Assembly (NCBI RefSeq): GCF_920888515.1
Contig: NZ_CAKKTM010000459.1
Span: 1 to 35,818, forward strand
DNA: 35,818 nt
Direction of reading: 5' to 3'
Source: Protofrankia sp. CiP1_Cm_nod1
GTDB lineage: Bacteria > Actinomycetota > Actinomycetes > Frankiales > Frankiaceae
Shown: positions 33,327-35,818 of the stretch, one piece after another
Layout of the letters: the number at the start of each line of letters is the position of its first letter
How positions within the stretch are numbered: the first letter of the stretch is position 1
Position numbers and translations under genes: made by a program
The notes under the pieces: generated by a model
Databases searched by the model: none
What the model was told of the DNA's origin: nothing
The model's input: only the letters and a program-made list of their open reading frames with translations

Positions 33327-34625
33327 CTAGCTGGTCTGCCCCGGGGCGACGTCGTGGGCCTGCTCGGGGAGGCCGGGAAGGTCGGGGAAACCGGGCGGAC
33401 TGTCACCGGCAAGTACGGCGCCGACAGCGCGCAGGCCGTCGAGGTCGTGAACGTCGCCGGCGAACGCGTCGACCTCGACCAGGGGCGTGTCGGGATGCGC
33501 GCTGGTGAAGCGGTCCCGCAGGCGCTGCTCCCGGGTGGCCAGCCGCACCCGTTCCGCGTGGATGCGCAGCACCGCCGCCGCCAGCGGATGTTCGGCGTGC
33601 TCACCGAGCGTCTCGGCCGCCGCCAGGCTGCGTTCCACGGTCAGCCCGCGGGCGGGCGGCCCGACCGGGTGGACCCGGTTGACGACGAGGCCCGCCAACG
33701 GCATCCCGTCCGCGTCGAGACGGTCGACGAAGTACGACGCCTCCCGCAGCGCCGCGGCCTCCGGCGCCGCCACCACGACAAAGGACGTCCCGGGCGCGCC
33801 CAGCAGCTGGTACGTCTGGTCGGCGCGCTGCCGGAACCCTCCGAACATCGTCTCCAGGGCGGCCACGAACTGGCTGAGGTCGGCGAGCAGCTGCGCGCCG
33901 ACGATCTTCGTCAACACCCTGCTGAACACACCCAGCCCGACGCCTACGACCTTCAGGTACATCTTCCCGCCGGCCTTCGCCGGGGCGAGCAGCAGCCGCA
34001 GCAGCCGGCCGTCGAGAAAGGCGCTCAGGCGGTTGGGCGCGTCCAGGAAGTCCAGGGCCGACCGGGTCGGCGGGGTGTCGACGACGATGAGGTCCCACTC
34101 GCCCGTCGCGTCCAGCTGGCCGAGCTTCTCCATCGCCATGTACTCCTGGGTACCGGCGAAGGACGACGACAGCGACTGGTAGAAGGGGTTGTCGAGTAAC
34201 TGCTGGGCGCGCTCCGGGGTCGCGTGCACGAGGACGATCTCGTCGAACGTCCGCTTCATGTCGAGCATCATCGCGTCGAGATGGCCACCCGCGGAGCGGT
34301 CCACCCCCACGACCTCCCGGGGGTTGTTGTCCAGCTCGGTCAGGCCCATGGACTGGGCCAGCCGGCGGGCCGGGTCGATCGTGAGGACGACCGTCCGGCG
34401 GCCCCGCTCGGCCGCGCGCAGCGCGAGCGCGGCGGCGACCGTGGTCTTCCCGACCCCGCCCGACCCGCAGCACACGATGATCTTCTCGCTGTCGAGCATG
34501 GCGTCGACATCCAGCACCGGCACCGCGGACGCCGGCGCCATGGACGCGGGCACCCTGGACGCGGGCGTTGCCGGGGGCAGCCGCGTCCCCACAGCCGCGA
34601 GCCCGCTCGTCCGACCGTTGCTCAT
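33327..34625 (-). CDS. ArsA/GET3-like ATPase, second of a pair
   Basis: 432 residues. After a 40-residue Pro/Ala-rich head comes the deviant Walker A GSGGVGKTT, then TIDPARRLAQSMGL (switch I-like), DLIVVDTPPTRSALDFLDAP (switch II-like) and an adenine-binding region VVNRVHP. These proteins form ATP-dependent dimers; the bacterial anion-transport annotation is traditional, and the actual cargo in actinobacteria is not known. The ATG at 34625 overlaps the TGA of the preceding gene by 4 nt (ATGA), so the pair is translationally coupled. In mycobacteria the Rv3679-Rv3680 pair is arranged the same way next to whiB4. Confidence 0.93.
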   Translation of the reverse strand: MSNGRTSGLAAVGTRLPPATPASRVPASMAPASAVPVLDVDAMLDSEKIIVCCGSGGVGKTTVAAALALRAAERGRRTVVLTIDPARRLAQSMGLTELDNNPREVVGVDRSAGGHLDAMMLDMKRTFDEIVLVHATPERAQQLLDNPFYQSLSSSFAGTQEYMAMEKLGQLDATGEWDLIVVDTPPTRSALDFLDAPNRLSAFLDGRLLRLLLAPAKAGGKMYLKVVGVGLGVFSRVLTKIVGAQLLADLSQFVAALETMFGGFRQRADQTYQLLGAPGTSFVVVAAPEAAALREASYFVDRLDADGMPLAGLVVNRVHPVGPPARGLTVERSLAAAETLGEHAEHPLAAAVLRIHAERVRLATREQRLRDRFTSAHPDTPLVEVDAFAGDVHDLDGLRAVGAVLAGDSPPGFPDLPGLPEQAHDVAPGQTS

Positions 34626-35644
34626 CCGACCATCCGTTGCATCCGCAACAACTCCGCGAACCGGTAGATCACGCCGACGTCCACGCCGTCGGCGACCAGG
34701 GGCAGTTCGTACACAGGACGTCCCAACGCCTCGATCTCGCCGCGTTCGGCCCGCTCCAGGGCCACCCGGTGGGCATGCTGGGCCGCCTCCGCCACCAGCG
34801 CGTCCATCAGCGCGGCAGCGGGGACGATGCCGGCCGCCTTCACGCCCGCGGCCAGCTCCTCGACGTCCAGCCGGCCCGCGCCGGCCCGCTTGAGCTCCTC
34901 GTCGACGAGCAACGGCGTCCGGACCATGTTCACGATCACACCGCCGACCCGCAGCCCGGCGGCACGCAGCTCGGCGACGCCGTCCACGGTCTCCTGGACC
35001 GGCATCTCCTCCAGGAGGGTGACCAGGTGCACGGCTGTCTGCTCGGAGCGCATCACCGCCATCACGCTGTCGGCCTGGGCGCGGACCGGGCCCACCCTGG
35101 CCAGCCCGGCGACCTCGGCGCTGACGTTGAGGAACCGGGTGACCCGCCCGGTCGGCGGCGCGTCGAGAACCACCGCGTCGTAGGCCCTGCCCCCGGGGCG
35201 GGCCGCGTCCGGGCGGTTGACCGCCTCCTTCACCTTGCCGGTGAGCAGGACGTCACGGACGCCCGGCGCGATCGTGGTGGCGAAGTCGACGGCGCCGATC
35301 CGCTCCAGCGCCCGGCCCGCGCGGCGGAGGTTGTAGAACATCTCCAGGTACTCCAGCAGCGCCTCCTCCGCGTCGATGGCGAGCGCGAAGACCTCGCCGC
35401 CACCGGGAGCGCTCGCGACCTTGCGTTCCGCGTAGGGCAGCGGCGGGGTGTCGAAGAGCTGGGCGATCTGCTGGCGTCCCTCGACCTCGGTGAGCAGGAC
35501 GCGCCTGCCACCGGTGGCCAGTGCCACCGCGAGCGCACCGGCGACGGTCGTCTTGCCGGTGCCGCCCTTGCCGCTCACCACGTGCAGGCGGCAGCGCCAT
35601 GGCCCGTCCGCGGCGTCCCACGATGGAGTCTCCTGCGGCGTCAC
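34622..35644 (-). CDS. ArsA/GET3-like ATPase, first of a pair
   Basis: 340 residues with the deviant Walker A GKGGTGKTT near residue 25, TEVEGRQQIAQLFDTPPLPY, and the switch II-like AVVLDAPPTGRVTRFLNV. It lacks the long N-terminal head of its partner and has the two-lysine Walker A (GKGGTGKT) typical of this family, while the partner has GSGG; the two probably form a heterodimer, one site differing. GTG 35644 has no Shine-Dalgarno, but TACGGT lies exactly 7 nt upstream, implying a leaderless message that also carries the second gene. Confidence 0.93.
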   Translation of the reverse strand: MTPQETPSWDAADGPWRCRLHVVSGKGGTGKTTVAGALAVALATGGRRVLLTEVEGRQQIAQLFDTPPLPYAERKVASAPGGGEVFALAIDAEEALLEYLEMFYNLRRAGRALERIGAVDFATTIAPGVRDVLLTGKVKEAVNRPDAARPGGRAYDAVVLDAPPTGRVTRFLNVSAEVAGLARVGPVRAQADSVMAVMRSEQTAVHLVTLLEEMPVQETVDGVAELRAAGLRVGGVIVNMVRTPLLVDEELKRAGAGRLDVEELAAGVKAAGIVPAAALMDALVAEAAQHAHRVALERAERGEIEALGRPVYELPLVADGVDVGVIYRFAELLRMQRMVG

Positions 35645-35651
35645 ATCAACG

Positions 35652-35657
35652 ACCGTA
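35652..35657 (-). promoter_or_regulatory. Candidate -10 of the leaderless arsA pair
   Basis: TACGGT on the minus strand, 7 nt before GTG 35644. Hexamer and spacing are identical to those of radA. Confidence 0.5.
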
Positions 35658-35767
35658 CCCGGCCGGCCCCGGCCGTTCCGGTCGACGAACAGGCAGCGGG
35701 CGCGATATCAACCGATATGTCCTTCACCCGTGTCCTTCGCCGGGCCCGTGCCCGCCCGTGCCCGCCC

Positions 35768-35811
35768 GCGGCCCGGGTGCGGCCCGGGTGCGGCCCGGGT
35801 GCGGCCCGGGT
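35768..35811. repeat. Four perfect 11-nt tandem repeats at the window end
   Basis: GCGGCCCGGGT occurs four times without a gap from 35768. The array may continue or end just beyond, as the window stops at 35818. Confidence 0.97.
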
Positions 35812-35818
35812 GCAGGCC

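Overview
The window is very G+C-rich, has dense GC-biased codon use, many GTG starts, a WhiB regulator, a CarD regulator, a DUF574 methyltransferase and an XRE/DUF5753 regulator. All of this points to a high-GC actinobacterium. Gene content and order fit Frankia or a close relative, but that is inference, since no search was run.

Layout. (1) 1-1121 is the 3' part of a zinc-ribbon/FHA protein. It converges on a minus-strand housekeeping block at 1423-5880: carD, ispD, ispF, a PPOX-fold oxidoreductase and cysS. (2) 6283-12001 runs on the plus strand: a membrane protein with a CEC motif, an LpqE-like lipoprotein, radA, disA and mutY. Apart from the PPOX gene and the membrane protein, blocks 1 and 2 keep the gene order I remember for Mycobacterium tuberculosis Rv3580c-Rv3589. 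(3) 12254-24544 is more variable: a small unknown protein, an archaeal-type proS, a DUF3618 protein, a GGDEF diguanylate cyclase, about 1.5 kb without a convincing gene, a transmembrane Ser/Thr kinase, a potassium-channel-like protein, an XRE regulator, a DUF574 methyltransferase and a secreted or membrane-anchored unknown. (4) 24887-35644 is conserved again: a THUMP-like methyltransferase, tRNA-Pro(CGG), a metallophosphoesterase, a cupin/TetR divergent pair, a YqeY protein, a class A penicillin-binding protein with a PASTA domain, a WhiB protein and two coupled ArsA-like ATPases. This resembles the M. tuberculosis Rv3679-Rv3688c neighbourhood in inverted orientation.

Functional themes are isoprenoid precursor synthesis (IspD, IspF), aminoacylation (CysS, ProS, tRNA-Pro), DNA repair and damage sensing (RadA, DisA, MutY), second messengers (c-di-AMP from DisA, c-di-GMP from the GGDEF protein), phospho-signalling (Ser/Thr kinase and an FHA reader) and the cell envelope (PBP, lipoprotein). 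No prophage, transposase, CRISPR array or biosynthetic cluster is visible.

Two patterns are not explained by the gene list. Short tandem duplications sit on or just after the stop codons of many genes: FHA, ispF, lpqE, disA (three copies) and, just downstream, yqeY and others. Several genes without a Shine-Dalgarno sequence have a TAnnnT hexamer 6-7 nt before the start codon, the signature of leaderless transcription; radA and the first arsA gene share the identical hexamer TACGGT with a 7-nt gap. I found no clearly undescribed multi-gene system. The best candidates for new biology are the small repeat-peptide ORF coupled to the GGDEF gene, the XRE-DUF574 pair lacking DUF397, and the structured intergenic elements.
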